From Acidobacteriota bacterium (GTDB lineage Bacteria > Acidobacteriota > Terriglobia > Bryobacterales > Bryobacteraceae): a DNA stretch of 49,968 nt. The notes below the pieces were generated by a model. It was given only the letters and a program-made list of their open reading frames with translations, was not told the DNA's origin and did no database searches. The stretch spans positions 1 to 49,968 of the forward strand of contig JACOSH010000583.1 of assembly GCA_016178945.1 (NCBI GenBank). The letters are read 5' to 3'. Made by a program: the position numbers and the translations under genes. Positions 36,301 to 44,436 of the stretch are shown piece by piece (position 1 is the stretch's first letter; each line of letters begins with the position of its first letter).

Positions 36301-36783
36301 GCCGGTGACGCCGGGCGTCAGGAATATCAGGGAGTAGACGTTGCGGGTGTTCAGGGGCAGATTGACGATGCGCCGGTTGTCCACGACCTTTCCGACCGAA
36401 GAGGTGGTGGACTCCAGCAGAGGCGCCTCGCCCGTGACCACCACCGAGTCGGTGACCTCGCCCACCGGGAGAATCACCTCCAGGTTGGCGGTTTGCTGCA
36501 CCTGGAGCACGATTCCCTCGCGCACGAACTTCTTAAAGCCGGCCGCGGACACCTCCAGATGGTAGGTTCCCGGCGGCAACTGAAGCGCCGCGAAATTGCC
36601 GGTGGCGCCGGAGCGGGTTTCGGATCGGGCATTGGTGGCCGCGTTCAGAAGGGTCACGGTGGCGTTCGGTATCACCGCGCCGCTCGAATCTTTCACGGTT
36701 CCGATGATGCTTCCCGTGTAAGACTGCGCCCCAGCTAACGGAACAAACAGCGAGAGGACCAGCAGGCACGTAAGAAAACGCAT
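33388..36783 (-). CDS. Oar-like TonB-dependent receptor
   Basis: The protein has 1131 residues. It has a signal peptide ([20 protein letters not shown]), a carboxypeptidase-regulatory domain (about 23-108, [20 protein letters not shown]), a plug region ([29 protein letters not shown]) and a large barrel whose last strand ends [14 protein letters not shown] run precedes the start codon. It lies 52 bp downstream of the phosphatase gene on the same strand, so it may be the last gene of the PQQ/cytochrome block, or have its own promoter in the gap, where I see none. The substrate is unknown; the neighbours hint at a sugar or a phosphorylated compound. Confidence 0.9.
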   Translation of the reverse strand: MRFLTCLLVLSLFVPLAGAQSYTGSIIGTVKDSSGAVIPNATVTLLNAATNARSETRSGATGNFAALQLPPGTYHLEVSAAGFKKFVREGIVLQVQQTANLEVILPVGEVTDSVVVTGEAPLLESTTSSVGKVVDNRRIVNLPLNTRNVYSLIFLTPGVTGTVGINYDDMRYSVNGGRQRMLDTLVDGVAASHPTVNGAGGVSVFPSVDAIEEFKVMGANPPAEFGRSQGSVLNVAFKSGANAWHGSAYEFLRNSVLDANNFFSNRRGQPLGSFKRSQFGGVLSGPIRKDKTFFLVDYEGLRERSLSTTTFTVPTELERRGDFSRTLAQNGQLIQVFNPLSTRPSGSGSIRDAFAGNLVPASMFDPVATNVLKYYPRPNAVGNAVTNQNNYQLSGARQLNLDQFDVRVDHNLSDKQRFFGRFSRRAIEDAPPAFFPADLAIAEGRVIQRNTPYGAVADYTHTLSPTTILSVRMGFARTLFEFANQGLGFVPSSLGLPKEIDTAVDRQMFPRFGADYVGLGGNDHRRSGFNTYTLNASVSKVRGVHTMKTGFEGRLIRVNVWEARDAGSFNFSRSFTQGPDPTRASSTAGNSLASLLLGTGSGGNLYQAWKNVAAQSIYYAGYFQDDWRITSKLTLNLGVRYDLDTPRTERFNRVNFFDPLAASPLAKQVSQFPNLQGGLVFVGVNGRDRYQYEMDKNNLAPRIGLAYQLDKKTAIRMGWGNLYGLSAQAAQGTVGPYGFRVENTWVTSLDNGLTPFNLLKNPYPQGFRPPPGAADGLITGAGGPIQGVLRETPTPYSMQWNLTVQRELPGQVLLEAGYVGTRGLQLNRSTEGGFDLNQLTTDRMALGNRLNDQVPNPFFGIVNNGVLVSRNISRAQSLRPYPQFTSIVPLYSAGSASTYHSLQTTFKKRLSKGLQFEGNYTWAKNLDNGESHQDTYNIRSSRALSSIDVAHRFLMSYVYELPFGRGRRFGTDVSKWTNLLLGGWQLNGITNYQTGTPLGISASNRSGLFNPAFYANNNWKSGKLSGRIQDRLTRYFDTTVFSQPDAFTLGNLGPRLADIRDDSVRNWDISVFKEFFPIERLRVQFRAEALNSFNRVRFSGPNTSVTSSSFGEVSSQSNAPRQIQFGLKLLW

Positions 36784-36835
36784 ATGACCCCCTGGCTCCG
36801 ATTCTACCGCGGCTACGGCCTGCCCGGTCGGATCG

Positions 36836-38374
36836 TTACTGCAAAATCTCGGTCAGGATGCGGCCGGCCGCCCCGCTGGGCGGCTCGACTTCCAGAAGGT
36901 AGGCCAGCGTCGGCGCGATGTCGTTGGGAATGATCCGCTGGGGATATCGACCGGCCTTCACGCCTGCCCCCATGAAGATCACCGGGACATGCGTGTCGTA
37001 GCCGTAGGGCGAGCCATGCGTGGTGCCGCGCGACGCGTACATCCAGTAGGGCTCCAGCACGATCATGACGTCGGCGCCGCGCGCGTGGTGATAGCCGTTC
37101 ATGATGCGGCGGCCGATGGCGTCCTCCATCGCCACGCCCCCGGTCAATTGGTCGCGGGTGTAGACACGGGCCACGTGGGCCACCGTCAGGGCCGCCTCGG
37201 CGGCCACGCGCTGCACGTCCCGCTGCTCCAGCCGCTTCTGCTGGATCAGCTCGCGGTTGAAGTACAGGGAGTGCTCCGAGGGGCTCAAGATCCACTTTCC
37301 TTTGCCGTACTTGTCTTCCAGCGCCTTCTGCACCGTGTCCTGGATCACGCGCAAGGGCATGCGCCCGCCCGGCATCTTGCGCGCCGCGGTGACCTCAGGC
37401 AGGGGCGCCACGCCGTGATCCGCGGTCAGGATCACCAGCACGTTGTCCATCCCCACCTGCTGGTCCAGAAACTGGAAGAACTTGGCCAGCAGCTTGTCGG
37501 TGTGGACCGAAACCGAGTGTACCTCGGAAGAATCCGGCCCCTTGTCGTGTCCGATGTAATCGTTGGAGGACAGGCTCAGCGCCAGAATATCGGTGGTGTC
37601 GCGCTTGCCCATCTGCTCGGCCGCCAGGGCGCGCTCGGCGAACAACTCGAGCAATTCGTTTCCAAATGGAGTCGCGGTGACCGAATCGTACAGCCGGGCA
37701 TCGCCCGCCGCGGGAAGCTTGTAGCCGCGCTCGGCGTAGGGGGCCAGGCTCCACACCGCGCCCGCGTACTTGTCAGCCGGTTTGCTGGCGTTGAAATCCT
37801 TCACCCAAGCCGGCAGATCGTTGAAGTAATAGGTGCTGCTGACGAATGCGCCGGTCTTGCGCTCCACCCAGTAGGCGGCGTCGGCCATGTGACCCACGGG
37901 CAGGATCGCCGAGCGGTCCTTCATCGAAATGCCGATCACGCGCGTCTTGCCGCCATTGGCCATCTTCACTTCATCGCCTAGGGTGCTCACCAGGAGCCTG
38001 CGCGGCGACGAAGCGCCTTCGCTGGATCCGCCCAGCAGCTTCACTCCATCGTCCGAGACGCTGGTGACGCTCTTGCCCGAGGCCAGATCGAACCAGTCGT
38101 TGGCGATGATGCCGCTGGTGGCCGGATACGCCCCAGTCAGGAAGGTGCTGTGGCCGACCGCCGTGACCGAGGGGAAATGGTCGTAGTGCGCGTTGGTAAA
38201 AACCGCTCCCTTGGTGAGCAAACGGTCCAAGCCGGCCGTGTAGTCGCCGCGAAACCTGACCAGATAGTCGTAGCGGAACTGATCGATGGTGAGGGCCACC
38301 ACCAGCTTGGGCTTGGGAGCGGCCAGCAAGGGTGCGGCGGCGGCAAGAAGCAGGACGAACGAGTTTCGGGTCAT
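36836..38374 (-). CDS. Alkaline phosphatase superfamily phosphatase/phosphodiesterase (PafA/NPP-like), secreted
   Basis: The protein has 512 residues and a signal peptide (cleavage near LLAA-PK). Alkaline phosphatase superfamily landmarks are present: metal ligand Asp31 in [12 protein letters not shown], the probable nucleophile Thr71 in [31 protein letters not shown] and [12 protein letters not shown]. Thr rather than Ser is typical of PafA-type monoesterases and NPP phosphodiesterases. It probably removes phosphate from organic esters in the periplasm. The gene begins 10 bp after the five-haem cytochrome stop, in the same operon. Choice between monoesterase and diesterase is not possible from motifs alone. 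Confidence 0.88.
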   Translation of the reverse strand: MTRNSFVLLLAAAAPLLAAPKPKLVVALTIDQFRYDYLVRFRGDYTAGLDRLLTKGAVFTNAHYDHFPSVTAVGHSTFLTGAYPATSGIIANDWFDLASGKSVTSVSDDGVKLLGGSSEGASSPRRLLVSTLGDEVKMANGGKTRVIGISMKDRSAILPVGHMADAAYWVERKTGAFVSSTYYFNDLPAWVKDFNASKPADKYAGAVWSLAPYAERGYKLPAAGDARLYDSVTATPFGNELLELFAERALAAEQMGKRDTTDILALSLSSNDYIGHDKGPDSSEVHSVSVHTDKLLAKFFQFLDQQVGMDNVLVILTADHGVAPLPEVTAARKMPGGRMPLRVIQDTVQKALEDKYGKGKWILSPSEHSLYFNRELIQQKRLEQRDVQRVAAEAALTVAHVARVYTRDQLTGGVAMEDAIGRRIMNGYHHARGADVMIVLEPYWMYASRGTTHGSPYGYDTHVPVIFMGAGVKAGRYPQRIIPNDIAPTLAYLLEVEPPSGAAGRILTEILQ

Positions 38375-38384
38375 GGGCGGCGCC

Positions 38385-38750
38385 TTACTGATTGAGTTCG
38401 TGGCAAAGATTACAGCTTACACCAGCGCGATGCGCCTTGTGGCAGCCGATGCAGGCTTTCATGGTGGTCGGGTAGTGAAGCCGCGGGGCGTCCCGTGCGG
38501 CCACGTCCCCGTGGCAGGCGGCGCAGGGCAACTTCGCGGCGCGATGGCGGGCGTGACTGAAGAAGACAAAGTCGGCCACCCGGTACAGCCGGCGCGGTTC
38601 CGGTTGCTCCACTCCCTGGTGGCAGACGGCGCACTTCTCATTGGGCGGGAAACCCGCGCGCTCGCCCGTCTCCGACGTCGCATGGCAGGTCACGCACTCC
38701 ATCTTCAGCGGCGCGTGCTTCTTGTGGCTGAACCGGTCCGCCCAGCACAC
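38385..38750 (-). CDS. Small multihaem c-type cytochrome (five CxxCH), start uncertain
   Basis: From GTG 38750 it has 121 residues with five haem motifs: C19-x2-C22-H, C40-x2-C43-H, C76-x2-C79-H, C100-x2-C103-H and C113-x2-C116-H. Extra histidines (FSHKKH, FSHARH) resemble cytochrome c7/c3 axial ligands. The GTG overlaps the stop of the upstream quinoprotein (TAGTG), a coupling seen elsewhere here. This start omits an export signal, yet the frame continues upstream through a hydrophobic stretch (YAGGLLLAVVCWA) with no ATG, GTG or TTG near it; the frame is open to an ATG at 38903. Haem attachment needs export, so a longer or unusual start is possible. It probably accepts electrons from the quinoproteins. 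Confidence 0.75.
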   Translation of the reverse strand: MCWADRFSHKKHAPLKMECVTCHATSETGERAGFPPNEKCAVCHQGVEQPEPRRLYRVADFVFFSHARHRAAKLPCAACHGDVAARDAPRLHYPTTMKACIGCHKAHRAGVSCNLCHELNQ

Positions 38751-40603
38751 TACGGCAAGGAGTAAACCACCAGCGTATCGGAATACACTTCGTTGTATTT
38801 GTTCCCTCCCCCGGCCGCGATTGCCACAAACTGCTTGCCGGACCTCTTTCCACGATACGTCATCGGCGTGGCATGGGCGCTGGCGGGCAGTTTCGCCACC
38901 CAAAGCTCCTTGCCGCTCTCCTTGTCGAAGGCGCGGAAGCGCGCGTCGTTGGTGGCGCCGATGAAGACCAGGCCCCCGGCCGTGACCACGGAGCCGCCGA
39001 TGTTGGAGGTGCCCGTGGGGGGGATGCCTTTGGCGATCAGCTCATCGACCACGCCCAGGACCGAGCGCCAGCGAAACTCGCCGGTGGTGAGATCGATCGC
39101 CGTCAGATGTCCCCAGGGCGGCTGTTGGCAGGGATTGAGCTTCGGATCCCAGAAGCGCGAGTTGGGCGACCCCAGCCCCTGCGTGCGATAGGGGATCTGC
39201 GACCCCTCCGGCCGCTTGACCATGCGAAACACCATTCCGGCATCCATCGAGTTCACGTACAGGGTCTGCGTGCCGGGATCGAAGGACCCCCCGCCCCAGT
39301 TTGCGCCGCCGTTGGTGCCCGGGAACAGCACCGTCGGTTTCAAGCCGATGGGCGTGTAGAGGTCGCCGAACACCGCGCCTTCGATCAGTTTGGCGCAGTA
39401 GGCCCGGGATTCGGGTGTGACGTTGGTGAGTTCTTCCGCACGGAAATTCTGGCGCGCGAACGGCGGCGGCTTCACCGGACGCGGCTGGGTGGGCCAGGCT
39501 TGTTCTCCGGGCACTTCGCTGGCCGGGACCGGCCGCTCCTCGATGTCGAACAGCGGCCGGCCCGAGACGCGGTCGAACAGGAACACGTAGCCGGTCTTGG
39601 TGACTTGGGCGACCGCATCCACCAGCTTCCCGTCGCGGCGCGCCTGGACCAGGTTGGGCTGCGCCGGGATATCGTAATCCCAAATGTTGTGATGAACCGT
39701 CTGGAAGTGCCAGAGCCGCTTCCCGGTGGCGGCCTCCAGGGCCACCAGCGAGTCGCCGAACAGATTGGCGCCCTTGCGGTCTCCGCCGTACATGTCGGTG
39801 GCGGGCGAGGTCAGGGGCAGGAAGACGATGCCGCGCGCGGTGTCGACGCTCAGGATGGACCAGGCGTTGGCCGCGGCCCGGTCGCGCCAGGAGTCCTTGG
39901 CCCAGGTGTCGTTGCCGAACTCGCCCTCGCGCGGTACGGTGTGGAATTGCCAGACCAGCTTCCCCGTGCGCGCGTGAAAGGCGCGCACGTCGCCGGCGGG
40001 CCCCCGCGGTTCGCCATCCGCGGTGAGCGCGCCGCAGATCACCAGGTCCTTGTAGATCGCCGGCGGCGAGGTCATGCCGTAGCCCTTGCCCGGGAAGCGG
40101 TCCGCCACGCCCTGGCGCAAGTCGATCGAGCCGCCCTGGCCGAAGCTGTCGATGGGCTTGCCGGTGGCGGCCTGGATCGCAAACAGCCGGCCGCTCAAGG
40201 TGCCCAGAAACAAGCGGCGCTCCTGGCCGTCGCTCCAGTAGGCCGCGCCGCGGCTGATGAACAGGTTGTAGGGCCGCTCCCGGTCGATCTTCGGATCGAA
40301 GGTCCACAACTCCTTGCCGGTCTCGGCGTCGAGCGCGATCAAACGGTTGAACGGCGTGGTGAAATACATCACTCCGTCGACGACCAAAGGTGTGGTCTCA
40401 AACGCGCTGCGGACCGGCAGTGTCTTCCCGTCGCTGACGTCGCCGGTGCGATAGCTCCAGGCGACCTTCAGACGCGCCACATTGGAGCGATCGATCTGCT
40501 CCAGCGGCGAGTACTTCATGCCGCCCGGATCGCCGCCGTAGTGCGGCCACTCCTGGGCGGAGAGGGCGGCCGTGAGAATCAGGAGCGCGGGTCGGGTCCC
40601 CAT
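38750..40603 (-). CDS. PQQ-dependent dehydrogenase, membrane-glucose-dehydrogenase-like propeller, soluble
   Basis: The protein has 617 residues and a short signal peptide (MGTRPALLILTAALSAQ). The eight-bladed quinoprotein propeller begins at once (WPHYGGDPGGMKYSPLEQIDRSNVARLKVAW). Blade motifs include LIALDAETGKELWTF, VRAFHARTGKLVWQFH, LWHFQTVHHNIWDYDIPAQP and FRAFDKESGKELWVAKLPA. The HHNIWDYD stretch is typical of glucose/quinate-type PQQ dehydrogenases. The N-terminal membrane-helix domain of E. coli Gcd is absent, so this is a periplasmic form oxidising a sugar or polyol. It is 23 bp downstream of another quinoprotein gene and overlaps the small cytochrome gene, which may accept electrons. 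Confidence 0.88.
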   Translation of the reverse strand: MGTRPALLILTAALSAQEWPHYGGDPGGMKYSPLEQIDRSNVARLKVAWSYRTGDVSDGKTLPVRSAFETTPLVVDGVMYFTTPFNRLIALDAETGKELWTFDPKIDRERPYNLFISRGAAYWSDGQERRLFLGTLSGRLFAIQAATGKPIDSFGQGGSIDLRQGVADRFPGKGYGMTSPPAIYKDLVICGALTADGEPRGPAGDVRAFHARTGKLVWQFHTVPREGEFGNDTWAKDSWRDRAAANAWSILSVDTARGIVFLPLTSPATDMYGGDRKGANLFGDSLVALEAATGKRLWHFQTVHHNIWDYDIPAQPNLVQARRDGKLVDAVAQVTKTGYVFLFDRVSGRPLFDIEERPVPASEVPGEQAWPTQPRPVKPPPFARQNFRAEELTNVTPESRAYCAKLIEGAVFGDLYTPIGLKPTVLFPGTNGGANWGGGSFDPGTQTLYVNSMDAGMVFRMVKRPEGSQIPYRTQGLGSPNSRFWDPKLNPCQQPPWGHLTAIDLTTGEFRWRSVLGVVDELIAKGIPPTGTSNIGGSVVTAGGLVFIGATNDARFRAFDKESGKELWVAKLPASAHATPMTYRGKRSGKQFVAIAAGGGNKYNEVYSDTLVVYSLP

Positions 40604-40626
40604 GAGCGGATAGCGTATCGCAACGC

Positions 40627-42228
40627 CTACTCAATCTTGATTTTGGGCAGGGCCACCGGCCGGACCGGCTCAAACAGCCCGAAGGAGAAGATCGCCGTCG
40701 CCGAGGCGATGGCCACATACTGCTTGCCGTCGACCGCGTAGGTCATGGGGGATGCGGTCAGCCCTTCTCCCATCTGGAAATGCCACAGATGTTTCCCATT
40801 GCGCGCATCGAGCGCCACCAGTTGGCCGTCGTCGTCGCCAAAGAACACCACCCCGCCGGCGGTCGACACGGTTCCGGCCCAGGACTCGCCGGGACCCGTC
40901 ATGGGATACTCCCACTTGCGCTCGCCGGTCTTGGGATCGTAAGCCCGCAGGAAGAACTGTCCCACCTCGGACGGCTTGGGTCCCGCCCCGCCGCCCGAAA
41001 AATTCTTCTTGGGCTCGGGCTCTTTCGCCGAGCTGGTGTAGAGGTCGCACTGCTCCAGAGTCACGACATACAGCAGGCCGGTCGACGGGTTGAAGGAGGG
41101 CGACATCCAGTTGGTTGCGCCGCGCACGCCCGGGCAGGCCCGAGTGCCTTCCGGCGTCGGGTCCTTGCCGGGAATCAGGATGGGCCGTCCCTTGGCGTCG
41201 ATCCCCGAAGCCCAGTCCAGCTTGTCGACCAGGCGCGTGGCGTTGAGGAACTCGCCCGTCACCCGGTTCAGCACGTAGAAAAAGCCATTGCGGTTGGCGT
41301 GCAGCACCAGTTTCTGCGGGGAGCCTTTGTAAGGCAGATCCACCAGCACGGGCCACGCCTGCGCGTCCCAGTCGTGGGTGTCGTGGGGCGTGAACTGGAA
41401 ATGCCACTTCTTCTTGCCGGTGTCGGCATCCAGCGCCAGCAGCGAGCAGGAATAGAGATTGTCTCCGCCGCGGTCGCCCCCGTAAAAATCGGGCCAGGGA
41501 TTGCCCGTGGTCCAGTAGACGACATTGAGCGCCGGATCATAGGTTCCCGAGAGCCACGTCGCGCCGCCGCCGTAGTCGACGTACTTGCCCCAGGTCTCCG
41601 AGCCCGGCTCGCCCTTGGCCGGGATGGTGTAGGTCCGCCACAGCTCCTCGCCGGTCGATGGGGAAATGGCGGTGACGTAGCCGCGCATGCCGGTGTCGCC
41701 GCCGGACACGCCGACCAGCACCTTGTCCTTCAAGACGAGCGGCGCCGCCGAGGCGTACAGGCCGTCCTCGGTGCTGCCGTACTTCTTCTGCCAGAGCACG
41801 GCCCCGGTACGGCGATCGAGCGCCACCAGGTAGATGTCCGAGGTGACAAAGAACACGCGGTCGCCCAGGATCGCCGCGCCGCGATTCACGTCCTGCTTCT
41901 TGGAACGGCCCTCCTTGTACTGCCAGATAAGCCGGCCGGTGCGGGCGTCCAGCGCGCGCAGCTCGTTGGAGTTGGTGATGTACATCACGCCGTCATAGAC
42001 GATGGGACAGGTGCGCAGGCCGTTGGCCTTGGCAATGTGGTGCACCCACTGAGGTGTGAGCGATCCGGCGTTGTCAACAGTGATCTGTTTCAGCGCGCTG
42101 TGGCGCTGGCCCTGGTAGTCGCCGGCGTAGGTGAGCCAGTTCTCTCCAGGGCCTTTCAAGATATCTTCAAACCGCACCTGTCCGGAGGCGGCGCCCATCA
42201 GAGTCAGATACAGACATAGATTGCGCAT
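40627..42228 (-). CDS. PQQ-dependent alcohol dehydrogenase-like quinoprotein
   Basis: The protein has 533 residues and a signal peptide (MRNLCLYLTLMGAASGQ). The fold starts GENWLTYAGDYQGQRHSALKQITVDNAGSL, which is the alcohol dehydrogenase (methanol/ethanol) version of the PQQ propeller. Blade motifs include LRALDARTGRLIWQYK, VALDRRTGAVLWQKK, LLALDADTGKKKWHFQ, PHDTHDWDAQAWPVLVD and LVALDARNGKHLWHFQMG. The vicinal Cys-Cys disulfide of classical enzymes is not seen; the matching loop reads VGVSGGDTGMRG. Substrate is unknown. The start overlaps the stop of the upstream cytochrome (TAATG), so the cytochrome is probably its electron acceptor. Confidence 0.88.
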   Translation of the reverse strand: MRNLCLYLTLMGAASGQVRFEDILKGPGENWLTYAGDYQGQRHSALKQITVDNAGSLTPQWVHHIAKANGLRTCPIVYDGVMYITNSNELRALDARTGRLIWQYKEGRSKKQDVNRGAAILGDRVFFVTSDIYLVALDRRTGAVLWQKKYGSTEDGLYASAAPLVLKDKVLVGVSGGDTGMRGYVTAISPSTGEELWRTYTIPAKGEPGSETWGKYVDYGGGATWLSGTYDPALNVVYWTTGNPWPDFYGGDRGGDNLYSCSLLALDADTGKKKWHFQFTPHDTHDWDAQAWPVLVDLPYKGSPQKLVLHANRNGFFYVLNRVTGEFLNATRLVDKLDWASGIDAKGRPILIPGKDPTPEGTRACPGVRGATNWMSPSFNPSTGLLYVVTLEQCDLYTSSAKEPEPKKNFSGGGAGPKPSEVGQFFLRAYDPKTGERKWEYPMTGPGESWAGTVSTAGGVVFFGDDDGQLVALDARNGKHLWHFQMGEGLTASPMTYAVDGKQYVAIASATAIFSFGLFEPVRPVALPKIKIE

Positions 42229-43046
42229 TACTTAGATTCCTCTTTCTTCTTCTTGGGCTCCGGCGGGCGGAGGCTCTGCCGGCTCAGATACGCCACCAGG
42301 TTGTCGATCTCTGGCTTGCCGAGCCGCTGGGCGAAATCTTTGGGCATCGGCGAGCCTTTGGTGAGGGTCAGCTCGCTGACCTCGGCCATTGACAGCAGGT
42401 GCAGATTGCCGTCGGCGTCCTGAAGCTGAAGCGAGTAGTTGGTCCGGTTGCGCGCCACGCCCCGCAGCGTCTTGCCGCTCTTCAACACCACCGTCGCGCC
42501 GCGGTAGTTCGGCGCGCCGTCGGCGTCCGGATCCACGATGGCCTCGCGAAGCTGCGGCGCCGCGCGAGTGGCCCCGATATTGGTGAGATCGGGACCCAGC
42601 TTCCCGCCGCGTCCCTGGATCTGGTGGCATCCACTGCACCCGGCCTTGCCCCAGAACAGCTCCTGGCCGATTTTCACATCGCCGGCCACCGGGTTCTCGT
42701 AGGCCGGAGAGGTCAGCGATCGCACGAACGCCACCACCTGCCAGGCTTGGTCTTCCGGCAGGTTGGCCGCCGGCATTCCCCCGCCGGGAATCCCTTTTTG
42801 GATGGCGCTGAAAAGGGTGTCGTCCTCGAGGGGATGCCACATCACGCGCTCGCGTAGGTTGGGCCCGCGCCCCCCTTGTCCCTCGGCCCCGTGACAGGCT
42901 GCACAACCGCCGCCAAACAGCGTACGGCCGGCCTCGATCGCCTTGGCATCGCCGATGAACGGATGCTTGGGCTTCTCGCCTTCCTTCTCGTGCTGAGCCG
43001 CCACAGGCCAGGCAGCGGCCAGGCAAAGAGCCACGCAGAATCGCAT
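42228..43046 (-). CDS. Di-haem cytochrome c with C-terminal planctomycete/Verrucomicrobium-type haem-binding domain
   Basis: The protein has 272 residues. The start at 43046 gives a signal peptide (MRFCVALCLAAAWPVAAQ); the frame runs further upstream to 43124 but overlaps the divergent gene. There are two haem motifs, C48-AA-C51-H52 (in GGCAACHGAEGQGGRGPNL) and C137-SG-C140-H141. The second is followed by LGPDLTNIGATR and a beta-rich end (YRGATVVLKSGKTLRGVARN, MPKDF), the layout of the putative haem-binding domain known from Pirellula and Verrucomicrobium. The lysine-rich C-terminus (KKKKEESK) may help docking. It heads the quinoprotein operon and probably carries their electrons in the periplasm. 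Confidence 0.88.
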   Translation of the reverse strand: MRFCVALCLAAAWPVAAQHEKEGEKPKHPFIGDAKAIEAGRTLFGGGCAACHGAEGQGGRGPNLRERVMWHPLEDDTLFSAIQKGIPGGGMPAANLPEDQAWQVVAFVRSLTSPAYENPVAGDVKIGQELFWGKAGCSGCHQIQGRGGKLGPDLTNIGATRAAPQLREAIVDPDADGAPNYRGATVVLKSGKTLRGVARNRTNYSLQLQDADGNLHLLSMAEVSELTLTKGSPMPKDFAQRLGKPEIDNLVAYLSRQSLRPPEPKKKKEESK

Positions 43047-43055
43047 ATCCCGTCT

Positions 43056-43061
43056 ATTATA
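43056..43061 (-). promoter_or_regulatory. Consensus -10 TATAAT for the cytochrome/PQQ operon
   Basis: A perfect TATAAT on the minus strand ends 9 bp before the ATG at 43046. With normal spacing only two or three leader bases would remain, and no ribosome binding site is visible. No -35 box is apparent. Confidence 0.48.
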
Positions 43062-43096
43062 CGCGGTCGGGGCTGGCTCCCCGCCGGCCCCCAGTT

Positions 43097-43102
43097 TACT
43101 AT
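43097..43102 (+). promoter_or_regulatory. -10-like TACTAT of the radical SAM-like gene
   Basis: TACTAT lies 20 bp before the ATG at 43123 and leaves room for the GAGG ribosome binding site at 43114-43117. The -35 region is weak. It is back to back with the TATAAT of the cytochrome operon. Confidence 0.33.
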
Positions 43103-43122
43103 GATGGCTGCAAGAGGCGACC

Positions 43123-44388
43123 ATGATTTTCCCTGGGCTTCATGAACAACTCCCGGACGTCCCGCCGCAGGTCCTCTGGAAGACGGAGTTGCTTTTCCGC
43201 GGCGTCCGGTTTACAGAGGCGCTTGCGCAGGCCGCGGCGCAGGGGGCGGCGCCGAATTTCTGGCCCTACTGCAAGTCCACTGATGACGGCCGCCGTCAAT
43301 ACATTCCCGTGCCGTATCTGTTCCGCCTGGATGGCGGGAGCGTGGCTCGTGTCCGCGTGGATGACAGCAGCCCGCTTGAAGTGCGGCGCGCTGCCGGGCA
43401 GGGATTCATGCTGTGGCACGGGGACCAGGCCGTGTGCGCCATCGATTTCGTGCCCGCCCACGCCTGGCACTCCTTCCGCACGCGCGACGGACTCACGCAG
43501 TTCGAAGCGGGTGTCGAGCAGCTCGGGGACATGCTGGTTGTCAACGTCGCGCCGGGGTGTGAGTATCACCGCGTGAAAGATGACGGCGGCCGGTCGCTGC
43601 GCTGCGGTTTCTGCGCCTATGGCCGGTTCGGACAGCGCTCAGCGGCGCTGGGGCAGGCGCCCGGACGTGTGGCGCCCGACCCGGACACGCTCGCTCGCCT
43701 CGAAGAGGTGCTGGCCTACGCCGCCCAGACCGGCGAGGTGCGTCATGTCTACCTCACGGGCGGCTCGCTGCTCGACCCGGCCCAGGAAGCCGAGCGCTTC
43801 TTGCCCGTCGTTGAAACCGCGCGCCGGGCCGTCGGCGATCGGCTGCGCGTCACCTGCGGATCCGGCGCCGTCGATCCGGCCGACTCGGAGCGTTATCGCC
43901 AGGCTGGCGCGGATAGCTGCTGTTACAACCTGGAGGTCTGGGACGAAGAGACCTTCCGCGCGACTTGTCCGGGCAAGGCAAAGTTCGTCGGGCGCCAGCG
44001 CTGGATCGACGCGCTACTCGGCGCGGTCGAGGTCTTCGGGCGCAGTAACGTGGGATCGGCTTTCGTGGCCGGGCTCGAGCTGGGGCCTCCCGCCCCAGGC
44101 ATGCCGCCCGAACGGATGCTGGAGAGCATCGCCGAAGGGGCCGCCTTTTTTCTCGACAGCGGCATCGTGCCCCTCTACTCTCCTCTATGGCCGATGCAAG
44201 GGACCGCCTACCAGCCCGAAGATGGGCTTTCGCCCGAGCTCTACGTCCGGCTGGAAATGGAGGTCTATCGCCTCCGGGCCGAGCGGGGCTTCCCGGTACC
44301 GGAGTGGCTGATCTGCCCCGGCTGCTCTTACATGTTGCTGGAGGTGGACCTGGATCGCGCTCTGGGGCTGGCGCTCCGGGAAGCCTAG
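43123..44388 (+). CDS. Radical SAM-like protein with atypical C-x14-C-x2-C cluster motif
   Basis: The protein has 421 residues, starting at an ATG with GAGG 5 bp upstream. The usual CxxxCxxC is replaced by GCEYHRVKDD... followed by RCGFCAYGRFG, that is Cys, 14 residues, CxxC, at about residues 146-164. The rest fits a radical SAM barrel: VYLTGGSLLDP resembles the GGE motif, then LRVTCGSGAVDP, DSCCYNLEVWDEETF and VGSAFVAGLELG. The N-terminal ~140 residues (FWPYCKSTDDGRRQ, VPYLFRLDGG) form a separate domain, and a late CPGC (residues ~405-408) could bind more metal. The substrate is unknown. It is divergent from the PQQ operon and 48 bp before hrcA. Confidence 0.75.
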   Translation: MIFPGLHEQLPDVPPQVLWKTELLFRGVRFTEALAQAAAQGAAPNFWPYCKSTDDGRRQYIPVPYLFRLDGGSVARVRVDDSSPLEVRRAAGQGFMLWHGDQAVCAIDFVPAHAWHSFRTRDGLTQFEAGVEQLGDMLVVNVAPGCEYHRVKDDGGRSLRCGFCAYGRFGQRSAALGQAPGRVAPDPDTLARLEEVLAYAAQTGEVRHVYLTGGSLLDPAQEAERFLPVVETARRAVGDRLRVTCGSGAVDPADSERYRQAGADSCCYNLEVWDEETFRATCPGKAKFVGRQRWIDALLGAVEVFGRSNVGSAFVAGLELGPPAPGMPPERMLESIAEGAAFFLDSGIVPLYSPLWPMQGTAYQPEDGLSPELYVRLEMEVYRLRAERGFPVPEWLICPGCSYMLLEVDLDRALGLALREA

Positions 44389-44395
44389 TCTTGTC

Positions 44396-44424
44396 TTGAC
44401 CGTTGCTTTTCAGTCAGATAGAAT
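44396..44424 (+). promoter_or_regulatory. Sigma-70-like promoter of hrcA
   Basis: TTGACC (44396-44401) and TAGAAT (44419-44424) are separated by exactly 17 bp, starting 8 bp after the stop codon of the upstream gene. The start site would fall near 44431, right at the AGGAG ribosome binding site (44431-44435), so the leader is extremely short. No CIRCE inverted repeat (TTAGCACTC-N9-GAGTGCTAA), the normal HrcA operator, is visible. Confidence 0.55.
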
Positions 44425-44436
44425 GACGGTAGGAGT

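Noticed and set aside
33931-36738. Plus-strand open frame of about 935 codons opposite the third TonB receptor
   Set aside because: It is antisense to a well-supported receptor gene, and its translation is compositionally biased without hydrophobic periodicity.
44389-44436. CIRCE operator upstream of hrcA
   Set aside because: No TTAGCACTC-N9-GAGTGCTAA or close variant can be read in this stretch.
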